A stretch of DNA of 64,000 bases from Desulforamulus aeronauticus DSM 10349 (GCF_900142375.1 NZ_FRAR01000004.1:210543-274542), one strand, 5' to 3'. Positions 10,719 to 22,302 are shown, counted from the first letter of the stretch. Program-made: numbers and translations. The notes: generated by a model not told the origin, from the sequence alone.

Positions 10719-10873
10719 GCTATCAGCTTTTTGGCCCTCAGCCATCGGCTAATACACGGCATCGGTTCATTGTTCAACAAACCTTTTTGCTTTATCCCAC
10801 CTGTTTGTCCTAGCCCTAAGGTATGCGGCATATATTGTACTAAAAGCTGTCCACTGAAAAGGAGCAATTTTTT

Positions 10874-11329
10874 ATGCACTCCGGTGAAATCACTATGGTT
10901 ATCATTCTTTTAATAGGACTTGCTGCACGTTCCAACCTAATTGCCAACTGTGCCTGCATTCTACTGATACTGCAATTTAGTAAATTGGAACTGCTATTTC
11001 CCTATCTGGAAACACACGGTTTAGAATTGGGCTTGCTGTTTTTATTGTTATCAATCCTTGTTCCCGTGGCCACGGATAAAATTACTACCCGGGAATTATT
11101 TTATAATGTCTCTTCCTTACCCGGCATCTTAGCCATTATAGGAGGAGCACTGGCCACTCACTTAAACAGTGAAGGTCTTAAATTAATGCAAATTGATCCC
11201 GGTATTATTTTTGGGTTAATTGTTGGATCGGTGATTGGTATTATTTTTTTTAACGGTCAACCGGTGGGGCCTCTCATGGCCGCAGGGGTAGCTGCTCTTT
11301 TTTTAGAAGTACTCAGTTGGTTCCAATAA
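10874..11329 (+). CDS. UPF0756 / DUF441 membrane protein
   Basis: 151 residues with about four membrane segments. The pattern of GLAARSNLIANCACILLILQ, the ILVPVATDKIT stretch, LPGILAIIGGALATHLN and VGPLMAAGVAALFLE matches the DUF441 family (YtwI/YeaL type), of unknown function. The ATG lies 9 bases after AAAAGGAG. It ends six bases before the convergent DUF5665 gene. No regulatory clue is visible. Confidence 0.85.
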   Translation: MHSGEITMVIILLIGLAARSNLIANCACILLILQFSKLELLFPYLETHGLELGLLFLLLSILVPVATDKITTRELFYNVSSLPGILAIIGGALATHLNSEGLKLMQIDPGIIFGLIVGSVIGIIFFNGQPVGPLMAAGVAALFLEVLSWFQ

Positions 11330-11334
11330 AGCAA

Positions 11335-11625
11335 TTAATACATTTTTATCTGCACCATTTGTACTATCTGAGCAATAAATCCGCCAATCACTGGCAGGTT
11401 TAGCATAACTAACTTTTTCATAAAGAAAAGAATGACAGCACCTAAAATGGTAAATCCAATGGCAATGCCTAAACCTCTAGCAATGCCCGAAATAAAATTT
11501 ACCCAAAGTAGCCTTTTGGTGTCACCCAAAAGTTCCACATATTCTGCCAACTTCATTTTCTCCATATTTTTTGCCAGTACATCAATTCTATCCTGCAAGG
11601 AATAACTTCTTTTGGCGTCTTCCAT
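11335..11625 (-). CDS. DUF5665-type small membrane protein
   Basis: 96 residues from the ATG that follows GGGGAGGTAATGAA; a longer in-frame start would sit upstream of that site. The N-terminal half is charged and helical (DRIDVLAKNMEKMKLAEYVELL), and the C-terminal half holds two membrane segments. The layout and the motif WVNFISGIARGLGIAIGFT fit DUF5665, a family common in Clostridia and without known function. It is convergent with the DUF441 gene. Confidence 0.75.
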   Translation of the reverse strand: MEDAKRSYSLQDRIDVLAKNMEKMKLAEYVELLGDTKRLLWVNFISGIARGLGIAIGFTILGAVILFFMKKLVMLNLPVIGGFIAQIVQMVQIKMY

Positions 11626-11753
11626 TTCATTACCTCCCCTACCTATTCTTCCCACTGAAATACTTTTTAATGTTAATTAAGTTACACTTCCTTCATGATG
11701 AGCAACTTTTCCGGTAAAAATAAGGCAAAGAGTTAAACAAGGGGGTATACTCA

Positions 11754-12920
11754 GTGTCAAAAAATATTGTAGTTCTAGGAGCAGGTTACGGAGGACTAAA
11801 GGCTGCACAAAAACTAAGCGATTATCTGAAGAAGACTAAAGAACATCCCATTATACTAATCAATAAACATAATTTTCATATGCTAATGACTTTATTACAC
11901 GAAAGTGCAACTGGTACCAGTAATTTTAATGATGTGTCAATCCCCATTGATAAGGTTTTGGACGGTAAGAATATTGAATTTATGAAAGGCTGGGTGGATC
12001 AAATTGACTTAGCTAACCGAATTATTACGATCAACCAGGGTACACAGAAGGTCTCTTTTCAATATTTAATTATTGCCCTGGGTAGTGAACCAGAATACTA
12101 TAACATACCCGGTCTGCAGGAGAATAGCATGAGCTTACGCAGTTTGTATAGCTCGATTGAAATTCGACGGCGAATCCATACTATTTTAGCCAAACGTAAA
12201 CAATCATTAACCTTTGTAATAGGTGGAGGCGGCCTTACCGGAGTAGAATTAGCAGGAGAATTAGCGCATCAACTGCAAAGAATTAAAGAACTGTATGGAA
12301 TCGCTCCCAATGAATGCAAAATAATCATGGTAGAAGGAGCTAAGGAATTACTCCCAGGCTTGTCTACTGAGATGGGGCGGTATAGCCGCCAAACTTTAGA
12401 AGATATGGGCGTAGAAGTGATTACAGAGGATTTTGTGCAAAGAGTTACTGCAGAAACGATTTATCTGTCTTCAGGTAACCAAATCCATTATTCTTTGTTT
12501 ATTTGGGCAGGCGGTATCAAAGGCAACCGGGTATTAGAAAAATCGGGATTGAAAACTGAAGCCAGGGGCAGAGTACCTGTAACTCAGTATTTACAATATG
12601 TGGACAACCCTACTGTTTATCTGGTGGGGGATAATGTCTTAGTCCAAGATCCCAAAACCGGCAAGCCAGTTCTTCCCACTGCCCAAACTGCTCTTCAGCA
12701 GGCAGAAATAGCGGCCCATAATATCTATGCAGATATTATGGGCCTGGAGAAAAAAGTCTATGTACCCAGCAGCATCGGTACAGTGATATCCATCGGACGT
12801 GGCAAAGCCTTCGGCGAAGTAAAATCATTTAAATTTAAAGGTCCCGCAGCCACCTGGCTTAAGGAACTCATACCTGTTAAGTACCGTTACTCCCTGGGTG
12901 GGTTAAAACTGTTAAGTTAG
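11754..12920 (+). CDS. NAD(P)/FAD-dependent oxidoreductase (type II NADH dehydrogenase-like)
   Basis: 388 residues from a GTG start with AAGGGGGT upstream. The FAD-binding Rossmann motif VVLGAGYGGLKAA is at residues 6-18, and the NAD(P)H-binding motif VIGGGGLTGVELAGEL is around residue 155. The C-terminal YLVGDN FAD-contact and the TAQTALQQAE helix are typical of the NDH-2/sulfide:quinone reductase fold. Hallmark cysteines of sulfide:quinone reductase are not seen, so NDH-2-like is preferred. It would act at the cytoplasmic face of the membrane, oxidising NADH with a quinone or other acceptor. In an anaerobe the true acceptor is uncertain. It overlaps the convergent rluD-like gene by 9 bases. 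Confidence 0.85.
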   Translation: MSKNIVVLGAGYGGLKAAQKLSDYLKKTKEHPIILINKHNFHMLMTLLHESATGTSNFNDVSIPIDKVLDGKNIEFMKGWVDQIDLANRIITINQGTQKVSFQYLIIALGSEPEYYNIPGLQENSMSLRSLYSSIEIRRRIHTILAKRKQSLTFVIGGGGLTGVELAGELAHQLQRIKELYGIAPNECKIIMVEGAKELLPGLSTEMGRYSRQTLEDMGVEVITEDFVQRVTAETIYLSSGNQIHYSLFIWAGGIKGNRVLEKSGLKTEARGRVPVTQYLQYVDNPTVYLVGDNVLVQDPKTGKPVLPTAQTALQQAEIAAHNIYADIMGLEKKVYVPSSIGTVISIGRGKAFGEVKSFKFKGPAATWLKELIPVKYRYSLGGLKLLS

Positions 12921-13826
12921 TTTTAGTAGATTTAAGACCCTTTGAAACACCTCTGGTATAGGGGCTGAAAACTCCAGGTAGGACCCGCTGGACGGGTGCT
13001 GAAAACCTAGAACCATAGCATGAAGTAGCTGACCATCCAAATCAAAGTGGGATTTCTTTGGGCCGTATTTAGGATCCCCGACCAAAGGGTAACCGATATA
13101 AGTCATATGAACTCTAATTTGGTGGGTACGGCCTGTTTCCAACTGACACTCTATTAAGGTGTAGTTGCCAAACCTCTCTAAAACGCGAAAGTGTGTAACA
13201 GCGGGTTTAGAATTTCGTTCTGTAACAGTCATTTTTTGTCTGTCTTTGGGATCCCTGCCAATGGGTGCATTGATTGTTCCTTGTACTTCTTTTATATTAT
13301 GGTGTACCAATGCACGGTAACATCGGGTAACGGTCCGTTCTTTAAGCTGATGAGCCAGGGACTGATGAGCTTGGTCGTTTTTAGCTACCATAATCAGACC
13401 GGAAGTATCTTTATCCAACCGATGCACAATTCCGGGACGTAACACCCCATTAATACCGGAGAGATCTTTACAATGATGCAATAGAGCATTCACCAAGGTA
13501 CCGGAGGTATTGCCTTCCGCGGGGTGCACTACCATCCCCCTGGGCTTATTCACAACAATGACATCCTTATCTTCAAAGTAGACATCCAAAGGAATGTCTT
13601 CAGGATTAACCATTAGTTCTTCAGCAGGCGGAATTTCGATGGTTACTTCATCCCCCACACGCAGTTTATAGTTTGCTTTGGTGGGTTGCCCATTGATCGT
13701 TACCAAACCTTCTTCAATTAATTTTTGTACATAGGAACGGCTTAATTCCGGGCAGTGAATAGTTGAGAAAACATCCACCCTGGTTTTAGCCTGTTGCTGT
13801 TCTATGTTGAAAGAGTAAGTTTCCAC
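12912..13826 (-). CDS. RluA/RluD-family pseudouridine synthase with S4 domain
   Basis: 304 residues from a GTG placed 8 bases after AGGAG. The protein isomerises uridine to pseudouridine in large rRNA. An S4 RNA-binding domain occupies about residues 15-75 (RSYVQKLIEEGLVTING), then the catalytic domain with the HRLDKDTSG motif (residues 135-143, catalytic Asp138) and ETGRTHQIRVHM. The length and S4 domain fit RluD (23S rRNA U1911/1915/1917) or its Bacillus paralogue YlyB. YlyB lies next to pyrR in Bacillus, and here the gene is only a few kilobases from the pyr operon. Which target is modified cannot be told from sequence. Confidence 0.9.
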   Translation of the reverse strand: METYSFNIEQQQAKTRVDVFSTIHCPELSRSYVQKLIEEGLVTINGQPTKANYKLRVGDEVTIEIPPAEELMVNPEDIPLDVYFEDKDVIVVNKPRGMVVHPAEGNTSGTLVNALLHHCKDLSGINGVLRPGIVHRLDKDTSGLIMVAKNDQAHQSLAHQLKERTVTRCYRALVHHNIKEVQGTINAPIGRDPKDRQKMTVTERNSKPAVTHFRVLERFGNYTLIECQLETGRTHQIRVHMTYIGYPLVGDPKYGPKKSHFDLDGQLLHAMVLGFQHPSSGSYLEFSAPIPEVFQRVLNLLKLT

Positions 13827-13919
13827 GGATATTTCTCCTAGCAATTACTTTTGTGCCAAATTATAGCATGTTTTGAGACTCAGAACAAAGGCCACTGTTT
13901 TTTGGCCCTTGGTTACGGC

Positions 13920-13960
13920 CAAAAAGGTCTATGGTAGCTTCAATAAGCACCATAGACCTT
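13920..13960 (-). terminator. Intrinsic terminator after the UPF0210 gene
   Basis: On the minus strand AAGGTCTATGGT and ACCATAGACCTT pair around a 13-base loop and are followed by TTTTTGG. It lies 18 bases past the stop of the UPF0210 gene. Confidence 0.85.
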
Positions 13961-13977
13961 CTAAGCGTAACAAATAC

Positions 13978-15336
13978 TTAGTTCTTCAAGCTTTGTATCG
14001 GTGCCGGGATGCGTCCTCCCCGGGAAACGAAATCTACTGCCTTGGCTTCTTTTATCGGTATAATGGGAGCATGACCCAGTAGCCCGCCAAATACTACGTT
14101 ATCCCCAACCTTTTTACCCGGTGCAGGGATAATCCTAACAGCAGTGGTTTTAAAGTTAACCATTCCGATGGCCATTTCGTCTGCGATAATCGCTGCTATC
14201 GTCTCGGCCGTAGTGTCCCCGGGAATGGCAATCATATCAAGGCCCACGGAGCAAACACAGGTCATAGCCTCTAGCTTCTCCAACGTGAGAATTCCTTGCT
14301 CAGCAGCACGAATCATACCGGCGTCTTCACTGAGGGGAATAAATGCTCCAGAAAGACCTCCCACATAGGATGAAGCCATAGCTCCACCTTTCTTGACAGC
14401 ATCATTTAATAATGCCAAAGCGGCAGTGGTACCATGGGTGCCGCAGGTCTCCAGACCCATAGCTTCCAATACTTCTGCAACACTATCCCCCACTGCAGGT
14501 GTAGGTGCCAAAGATAAATCAATAATACCAAAGGGTACACCTAGCTTGGCAGCTGCTGCCCGGCCCACGAGTTCGCCCATCCGAGTAATCTTAAAGGCTG
14601 TCTTTTTTACCGTTTCGGCCAGGGTCCCAAAATCACTACCCTTTACCTTTTCCACAGCATTTTTTACCACACCAGGCCCACTCACGCCTACGTTAATAAC
14701 ACATTCCGGTTCTCCAATACCATGAAAAGCCCCGGCCATGAAAGGATTATCTTCAGGAACATTACAGAACACCACTAATTTAGCGCAGGCTAAGCCATCT
14801 TGGCTAGCGGTGCGCGCAGCACATTCTTTAATAATTTTACCCATCCGGTATACCGCATCCATATTAATGCCATCCTTGGTGGAAGCAACATTAACCGAAG
14901 AACAAACCCTCTCTGTCGTGGAGAGTGCTTCAGGAATGGAATCAATTAAAATACGATCACCTTTCGTAAAACCCTTATGTACCAAAGCAGAAAAACCACC
15001 GATAAAATTAACGCCTACCTCTTTAGCTGCCCTATCTAAGGCCTTCGCAAAATCAGTATAGTTTTGGACATCACTACTCTCGGCCACCAATGAAATAGGG
15101 GTCACAGAAATCCGTTTGTTAATAATTGGAATGCCGTATTCTTTTTCGATTTCCTCACCTGACTTTACCAAATTAGCAGCCGTGCGGGTAATTTTATCAT
15201 AGATTTTCTGGCAGGCTTTTTTATGGTCTGCATCAGCACAATCCCGTAAGCTAATGCCCATCGTGATGGTACGAATATCTAAATTTTCTTCCTGAACCAT
15301 GCGAATGGTTTCTAGAACTTCGTTTATACTGTACAT
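13978..15336 (-). CDS. UPF0210 / DUF711 (PFL-like) family protein
   Basis: 452 residues, full length for the family. Conserved stretches are [62 protein letters not shown] and [19 protein letters not shown]. It is related in fold to glycyl radical enzymes of the PFL type, but its reaction is unknown. The gene is paired with an ACT-domain gene 9 bases upstream, the standard neighbour in Firmicutes, which suggests ligand-responsive control. The start ATG follows AGGAGGAAACT. No glycyl-radical motif is evident at the C-terminus. Confidence 0.9.
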   Translation of the reverse strand: MYSINEVLETIRMVQEENLDIRTITMGISLRDCADADHKKACQKIYDKITRTAANLVKSGEEIEKEYGIPIINKRISVTPISLVAESSDVQNYTDFAKALDRAAKEVGVNFIGGFSALVHKGFTKGDRILIDSIPEALSTTERVCSSVNVASTKDGINMDAVYRMGKIIKECAARTASQDGLACAKLVVFCNVPEDNPFMAGAFHGIGEPECVINVGVSGPGVVKNAVEKVKGSDFGTLAETVKKTAFKITRMGELVGRAAAAKLGVPFGIIDLSLAPTPAVGDSVAEVLEAMGLETCGTHGTTAALALLNDAVKKGGAMASSYVGGLSGAFIPLSEDAGMIRAAEQGILTLEKLEAMTCVCSVGLDMIAIPGDTTAETIAAIIADEMAIGMVNFKTTAVRIIPAPGKKVGDNVVFGGLLGHAPIIPIKEAKAVDFVSRGGRIPAPIQSLKN

Positions 15337-15345
15337 AGTTTCCTC

Positions 15346-15648
15346 CTAAATACGGTGCATGTACCGAAATACATCCTCATGCTGGGCCTCAATTTTAACA
15401 CCCAGGTCTTGACCCGCCTGGTTAAGTGTTTCTTTCAGCAGATCTAATTCAATGGGGCTTTTTTCCATATCGGCAACCAAAACCATAGCAAAGAATTCCT
15501 GCAGAATAGTTTGACTGATATCTAATATGTTCACTTGGTTTTCTGCCAAGATAGTGGATACCTTGGCGATAATGCCAACCCGATCCTGTCCAATAACGGA
15601 TACGATGATTCTTTTACCAGATTGGCCAATTTTCATTTGATTTTGCAT
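15346..15648 (-). CDS. ACT domain-containing protein (UPF0237)
   Basis: 100 residues made up of one ACT domain: RIIVSVIGQDRVGIIAKVSTILAE, then NILDISQTILQEFFAM. ACT domains bind small ligands, often amino acids. A standalone ACT protein of this type commonly precedes the DUF711 gene, as it does here with a 9-base gap. The ATG follows AGGAGGAAAGAT. The start region MQNQMKIGQSGKR is variable; the ligand is unknown. Confidence 0.9.
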   Translation of the reverse strand: MQNQMKIGQSGKRIIVSVIGQDRVGIIAKVSTILAENQVNILDISQTILQEFFAMVLVADMEKSPIELDLLKETLNQAGQDLGVKIEAQHEDVFRYMHRI

Positions 15649-15668
15649 ATCTTTCCTCCTATTTTCAG

Positions 15669-15765
15669 GTTAGAAAAACTTGGCTTGCGCCAAGTCTTTA
15701 GACGTCGGCGAAGCCTTAGTTTTTCTTATACTTTCGTCAATAGATATTGTATATTTCAGAAAGTG
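15669..15765 (+). repeat. Palindromic repeat family, copy 2
   Basis: Begins GTTAGAAAAACTTGGC, passes GACGTCGGCGAAGCC and TTAGTTTTTCTTATAC, and ends TTTCAGAAAGTG. It is the most regular copy: the outer arms AGAAAAACTTGGC / GCCTTAGTTTTTCT pair, with an inner CTTGGCTTGCGCCAAG hairpin that competes. It lies between secF and the ACT gene, in the gap between two transcription units on the minus strand. Confidence 0.88.
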
Positions 15766-15768
15766 TAA

Positions 15769-15799
15769 AAAATTAGCGCGAGGGATTTGTCCCCGCGCC
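15769..15799 (-). terminator. Intrinsic terminator after secF
   Basis: On the minus strand GGCGCGGGGA and TCCCTCGCGC pair around CAAA, followed by TAATTTTTTAC. It ends the secDF unit just before repeat copy 2. Confidence 0.8.
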
Positions 15800-15811
15800 T
15801 ATATTTTCGTC

Positions 15812-16690
15812 TTAGGCAGCAGCTTTACCAGCACGCTTGCGGTCTTTCTGTATTCTTCGTAAATCATACCAGCCAGGACCGGAGATGAAAATAGAAGAGT
15901 AAGCCCCACAAACAATACCGATTAGAAGTAGGGTTACAAAGTTACTAATGGTATTACCACCAAAGAAGAGCAGAGCCAGCAAAACAAAGACAACAGTTAA
16001 AACGGTGTTAATGGAACGAGCCATCGTTTGCCAAAGAGACTTGTTGACCAATTCCCCTAAATCCTCTTTACGGTTCATCCTTAGATTCTCACGAATCCGG
16101 TCAAAGATAACAATGGTATCATTAATAGAATAACCTACGATCGTTAAAACTGCCGCCACAAAGGTACTGTCGATTTGAATTTGCAGCAGCGAGGCTATCC
16201 CCGTCATGATCAAAACGTCGTGCAACAATCCTCCAATGGCCGCAATAGCTTGTAAAAATTCAAAGCGCCAAGTGATGTAAAGACTCATTAGCACGGAGGC
16301 AATAACTAAAGCCAGAATTGCTTGCCTGGTTAGTTCCTTCCCAATCACAGGACCTACCAATTCATTGCGCAGCAGGGTGGCTCCACCCAGCTTTTCGCTA
16401 ATTCCCTGAATGGCCTGTTCACTTTCTGTCTGGGACAACACCCTAGTACGAATCAAGAAAGTATTGTCACCACCGCTCTGTAACTGACTATCCTCTAGCT
16501 TGTAAGCCTCTAAGGAACCGCGTACGTCCTGTACAGTTACAGCGTTTTTAAACTTTAGTTCCACAATGTTACCACCTGTGAAATCAATGCCCAGGTTTAG
16601 ACCACGAGTTAGTAAGGAACCCAAACCTAGAATTATGATGGCCAGGGAGATCATGTAGAAAATTTTACGTGTTTTAATAATATGAAACAT
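15812..16690 (-). CDS. secF: Protein translocase subunit SecF
   Basis: 292 residues, with six membrane segments and one large extracytoplasmic loop after the first helix. SecF works with SecD in the SecYEG complex to pull exported proteins across using ion flow. The motif GLNLGIDFTGGNIVELKF follows the first helix, and VGYSINDTIVIFDRIREN is the RND-type signature. The C-terminal tail is lysine/arginine-rich. It lies 15 bases downstream of secD in the same operon. Confidence 0.96.
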   Translation of the reverse strand: MFHIIKTRKIFYMISLAIIILGLGSLLTRGLNLGIDFTGGNIVELKFKNAVTVQDVRGSLEAYKLEDSQLQSGGDNTFLIRTRVLSQTESEQAIQGISEKLGGATLLRNELVGPVIGKELTRQAILALVIASVLMSLYITWRFEFLQAIAAIGGLLHDVLIMTGIASLLQIQIDSTFVAAVLTIVGYSINDTIVIFDRIRENLRMNRKEDLGELVNKSLWQTMARSINTVLTVVFVLLALLFFGGNTISNFVTLLLIGIVCGAYSSIFISGPGWYDLRRIQKDRKRAGKAAA

Positions 16691-16705
16691 CGTTTTCTTC
16701 CTCCC

Positions 16706-17944
16706 TTATGCCCCATATAACTTGGTATTTTTAATACCAGTGTCAGCGGTATTGTGCAACATCCAGCGGGTAAAGGTAATGGCCGTAAACATACTGGTTA
16801 CAATACCCACGCCCAATGCCACAGCAAAACTCTTGATGGGACCTGAACCGAAGTAGAAGAGTACGGCAACAGCAATTAAGGTTGTTACGTTAGAGTCCAA
16901 TACTGCCACAAAGGCACGATTGAAACCGGAATTAATCGCTGAACGTAAGGTTTTACCTTCCTTCAGTTCTTCCTTCAAGCGTTCAAAAATAATTACGTTA
17001 GCATCCACCGCCATCCCCATGGACAATAGGAAAGCTGCAATACCCGGCAGAGTCAGCACCACATGCAGACCGGAGAAAATTGCCAATACAATGATTGTGT
17101 AAACTAACAGAGCAAAGTTAGCTATCAAACCGGGCAAGCGGTAGTACAAGAGCATGAAAGCAAAGATAGCAATCACACCAATGATACCAGCCTTAACAGA
17201 CTTATTCAAGGAATCCGCTCCCAAAGAGGGGCCTACGGTGCGTTTTTCAATAACCTCTGTTTGCAAAGGCAGTGCACCGGATTTTAGCAGAAGTGCAATG
17301 GTATGGGCTTCTTCCAGGCTACTGTAGCCAGTAATTCTTGCCTTACCATTGGGAATCGGTTCATTGACTGTTGGGTTTTGTAAAACTTGTCCATCTAACA
17401 TAATCGCAATACGCTTATTTACGTTGGCAGCAGTTGCTTCGGCAAACTTTTTGGTGCCGGCTTCGTTAAATTCCAGAGTCACTTCTACTTGTCCAGACAT
17501 AGGGTCCTTTGACTCGGTGGCATTTTTCAAGTCTGCACCAGTAATAATGGTTTTACCATCTTCTGTCTTAAATTCTAAAAAGGCAGTTTTGATAATCTCA
17601 TTGACTGCTTTCTCCGGATCCTGAATACCAGCCAGCTCTACAATAATGCGGTTTTTACCCTCTTGCTGAATCAGCGGCTCGGAAACACCAAAGGCATTTA
17701 CCCGGCGCTCAATAGTTTCCTTCAATTGACTCATGGTATCATTATTGACTTTGCCTACTGCAGTATCCTTAGCTTCCAGGGTAACATGCACGCCGCCCCG
17801 TAAATCGAGCCCCAAGGATACTCCTTTGGTCAGCGGAAGCCATTTCACATTAGGAAAGATAGGCTGTATGCTCAAAACAGCAATGACAGCTACAGCAATA
17901 ACAACTGCGACCAGTCTAGTGACGCTGCCCCATTTCATCTCCAA
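16706..17944 (-). CDS. secD: Protein translocase subunit SecD
   Basis: 412 residues, the short form of SecD usual in Firmicutes. The first membrane segment is followed by GVSLGLDLRGGVHVTLEA, then the P1 extracytoplasmic region and five more helices with MGMAVDANVIIFERLKEE. It is the partner of SecF downstream. The reading starts at TTG with AAGGGGG six bases before. An ATG two codons later is the alternative. YajC, the third Sec accessory protein, is encoded nearby, separated only by the HD gene. Confidence 0.95.
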   Translation of the reverse strand: MEMKWGSVTRLVAVVIAVAVIAVLSIQPIFPNVKWLPLTKGVSLGLDLRGGVHVTLEAKDTAVGKVNNDTMSQLKETIERRVNAFGVSEPLIQQEGKNRIIVELAGIQDPEKAVNEIIKTAFLEFKTEDGKTIITGADLKNATESKDPMSGQVEVTLEFNEAGTKKFAEATAANVNKRIAIMLDGQVLQNPTVNEPIPNGKARITGYSSLEEAHTIALLLKSGALPLQTEVIEKRTVGPSLGADSLNKSVKAGIIGVIAIFAFMLLYYRLPGLIANFALLVYTIIVLAIFSGLHVVLTLPGIAAFLLSMGMAVDANVIIFERLKEELKEGKTLRSAINSGFNRAFVAVLDSNVTTLIAVAVLFYFGSGPIKSFAVALGVGIVTSMFTAITFTRWMLHNTADTGIKNTKLYGA

Positions 17945-18028
17945 ATTTTTCCCCCTTTATATGCTACAAATAAACAAAATTAATTATATACCTGCAAAAA
18001 ACTCCTGTCAATTAACCTATTTCTTGGT

Positions 18029-18691
18029 TTAGAGCAGTTTTGCACCATTGATTACTAATTCAAAATTACAGCCCAGGTAGTTAGCTGCCCGCCGACAAAG
18101 CATCATCCTGTTAAGAAATATTTCAAAATACTCCATTACTGGGCATATCTCAATATCAATATTTAACTCCATAGTTATGGTACGTTGGTCATCATTAACA
18201 TAGACAAAAGCATGGGAGGCAGCGTAATTAACTCGGTCATGTATATCAAAGGTAGCAAAATCCTGATTCCGCACCCGTGAACGATGCACATCTGACTTAT
18301 CTGCCAAGATTAGGGCAGCAGCCACGGGATTTACCGGGTAACCATATTGCTCCTCATGATTGGCAATGGACGAGGTAACCATACAGACTTCTTCCGGTGA
18401 CATTCCCATATTCAGTAATAAATTGAAGGCAATATTGGCACCAGAGATACCATGATCATTCCGACTGATAACATTACCAATATCGTGGAGGTAGCCGGCA
18501 ATAGCTGCCAACTCACATTCCCGTTGGCTTTTCCCCAGTTTTTCCAAAATATTGCGGGATATGCTGGAAACCAAATTGATATGCCTGTAACTGTGCTCGG
18601 TGAATCCCATGACACCTAAATACTCATTTCCCTTGCGAATACAAGCATCCACAATGGGGTTTGCCTTCACATCCTCCAAGGTTATAGCCAC
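18029..18691 (-). CDS. HD-domain phosphohydrolase-like protein
   Basis: 220 residues from a GTG behind GGAGGG. The HD-superfamily metal motifs are visible: an early His in EHSYRHINLV, HDIGN (His-Asp), NDHGISGANIAF and a late Asp in LADKSDVHRSR. Such proteins hydrolyse phosphate esters of nucleotides, but the substrate is not predictable. The gene commonly sits between yajC and secD in Peptococcaceae and Thermoanaerobacter relatives. Its role there is unknown. A weak hairpin separates it from yajC. Confidence 0.85.
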   Translation of the reverse strand: MAITLEDVKANPIVDACIRKGNEYLGVMGFTEHSYRHINLVSSISRNILEKLGKSQRECELAAIAGYLHDIGNVISRNDHGISGANIAFNLLLNMGMSPEEVCMVTSSIANHEEQYGYPVNPVAAALILADKSDVHRSRVRNQDFATFDIHDRVNYAASHAFVYVNDDQRTITMELNIDIEICPVMEYFEIFLNRMMLCRRAANYLGCNFELVINGAKLL

Positions 18692-18719
18692 ACAACCACC
18701 CTCCGAAAACAGTTTTTAT

Positions 18720-18748
18720 TAAAATAGAGTAGGACGAGCCTACTCTAC
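18720..18748 (-). terminator. Weak terminator-like hairpin between yajC and the HD gene
   Basis: TAGAGTAGG and CCTACTCTA pair around a five-base loop on the minus strand and are followed by TTTTAATAAAA. The T-tract is interrupted, so it may only partly terminate transcription from queA-tgt-yajC. Confidence 0.6.
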
Positions 18749-18750
18749 TG

Positions 18751-19035
18751 TTACTCAAAATCTTTTTTCTCTGTCACTTGGGCAATGGCATTTTTTAAAA
18801 GTTCAACGTTGACCTTGTCCGCCACTCTGACAATAACAGTGGTGTCTTTAATCTTAACAACTGACCCCATGAGACCCCCAACCGTGACGATACCGTCTCC
18901 AACGTTGAGTGATTTCACCATTGCAGCATGTTGTTTCTGTCTCTTTTGCTGGGGCCTGATCATTAAAAAATACAGAATGGCAAACAATGCTACAATATAA
19001 ATAATAGAAGCAGTTTGTGGACCACCAAAATTCAA
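18751..19035 (-). CDS. yajC: Preprotein translocase subunit YajC
   Basis: 94 residues from a TTG 7 bases after a perfect AAAGGAGG; a longer in-frame start has no ribosome binding site. The single N-terminal membrane segment (ASIIYIVALFAILYFLMIRP) ends in the family motif RPQQKRQKQHAAM. Then come the cytoplasmic LNVGDGIVTVGGLMGSVVKI and a charged tail. YajC associates with SecDF. The gene follows tgt, the classical queA-tgt-yajC-secDF order. Confidence 0.95.
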   Translation of the reverse strand: MNFGGPQTASIIYIVALFAILYFLMIRPQQKRQKQHAAMVKSLNVGDGIVTVGGLMGSVVKIKDTTVIVRVADKVNVELLKNAIAQVTEKKDFE

Positions 19036-19110
19036 TGTATAACCTCCTTTCTTTGATCTATCTTTAAAAATTCTTCCCATGACAGTATTTCCCTGCCATT
19101 GGATGAAAAT

Positions 19111-21257
<2,147 letters not shown>

Positions 21258-21313
21258 AGCACTGTTCTCCTTCAATATTTGAACATTTGTAATAGTATTG
21301 CAAAATCTTTCCT

Positions 21314-21342
21314 ATTATATAACCACAAAATGGCAATATCAA
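21314..21342 (-). promoter_or_regulatory. Sigma-A-type promoter of queA-tgt-yajC
   Basis: On the minus strand TTGATA (21337-21342) and a perfect TATAAT (21314-21319) are separated by exactly 17 bases. It lies about 55 bases upstream of the queA start. No preQ1 riboswitch-like fold is seen in the short leader. Confidence 0.78.
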
Positions 21343-21433
21343 CTCAACATTCATTCGACAATGTATGAACATTTCCTGCTTTGGAAGATGATTTATCCAG
21401 ACATATAAGAAATATAAGTAGCAAATTTGTTTA

Positions 21434-21658
21434 TTAACGTCTAAGCAAAAAATTCAGCAGCAAGGTCAAGCATATACTTAATAATATTGAGGTTACTACC
21501 GGAAAGTAGAAAGTAAAATTGCCTCTTTGTATATGGATGTCACCAGGTAATTTACCTAAACCTGGAATTTTACCGACTAACAAAAGAAGTCCCCCCATGA
21601 TTACCATCAGAAGCCCAAAAAAGATGAGTAATTTGGCCATGGATGACAAGGGCGTCAC
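21434..21658 (-). CDS. DUF2905 small membrane protein
   Basis: 74 residues from a GTG that overlaps the queH stop (GTGA). Two membrane segments flank the family motif GKIPGLGKLPGDIHIQRGN. DUF2905 proteins often sit by ruv/que genes in Firmicutes; the function is unknown. A GGGGGAGAAGAA ribosome binding site lies just before the start. About 90 bases separate its stop from the queA promoter. Confidence 0.88.
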   Translation of the reverse strand: MTPLSSMAKLLIFFGLLMVIMGGLLLLVGKIPGLGKLPGDIHIQRGNFTFYFPVVTSILLSICLTLLLNFLLRR

Positions 21659-22227
21659 TTCTTCTCCCCCTTTTTATTAGGAACATTTTTTTTCGTCTGT
21701 CGATAATACCGATCCCGTTCACTATAGATACAACCACAATACTGCTGACGATACATCTCTAATTCCTTTGATTTAGCCGTAGCGGCTTTAAAGCCAGGGC
21801 GAAAATCCTCATAATAAAAAGGCACTCCGTACTGTTCTGCTAGGTTTTCACCAATTTCTTTAATCAGCTGGTGGTTCTGAAAGGGGCTTACCAATAAGGT
21901 TGTGGAAAAGGCAGTAAAATTTCCTTTTTTGGCCATCTGCGCCGTTCTTCTTAGGCGCATGTTGTAGCACATCTGACAACGTCTTGTCTCTCGGTGCACC
22001 ACTTCTTGGAGGTATTCATCCAGGCGATAATCATCATCAAAAATAACATGCCAGTTCTGCTGCCTGGCATAATCTTCTAACTGATCTCTTCTTTTTTTAA
22101 ATTCGGTATAGGGGTGAATATTGGGATTATAAAACAATCCATGAACTTCGAAATCCTTTTCTCGCAGACTATTTAGCGGATAAATCGAACAGGGGCCACA
22201 ACAGGTGTGTAAAAGTATTTTTTTCAT
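21655..22227 (-). CDS. queH: Epoxyqueuosine reductase QueH
   Basis: 190 residues. QueH is the non-cobalamin enzyme that reduces epoxyqueuosine to queuosine in tRNA. The paired cysteines of its Fe-S/metal site are visible: HTCCGPCSIYP near the N-terminus, CQMCYN in the middle and QQYCGCIYSERDRY near the C-terminus. The RxxQL and FSTTLLVSPFQNH motifs also match the former DUF208 family. It overlaps DUF2905 by four bases. With queA and tgt beside it, the three late steps of the queuosine pathway cluster here. Confidence 0.93.
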   Translation of the reverse strand: MKKILLHTCCGPCSIYPLNSLREKDFEVHGLFYNPNIHPYTEFKKRRDQLEDYARQQNWHVIFDDDYRLDEYLQEVVHRETRRCQMCYNMRLRRTAQMAKKGNFTAFSTTLLVSPFQNHQLIKEIGENLAEQYGVPFYYEDFRPGFKAATAKSKELEMYRQQYCGCIYSERDRYYRQTKKNVPNKKGEKK

Positions 22228-22302
22228 TTACCTTTAGACATTCCCTTTATGCAAAATTTTACTCTATGCAAAAGTATATCCGGATTGATAGCGAAATCAT
22301 TC

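Noticed and set aside
10731..10913. A 60-codon plus-strand ORF between comA and the DUF441 gene
   Set aside because: No ribosome binding site, no recognisable pattern, and it overlaps the true DUF441 start region; treated as chance.
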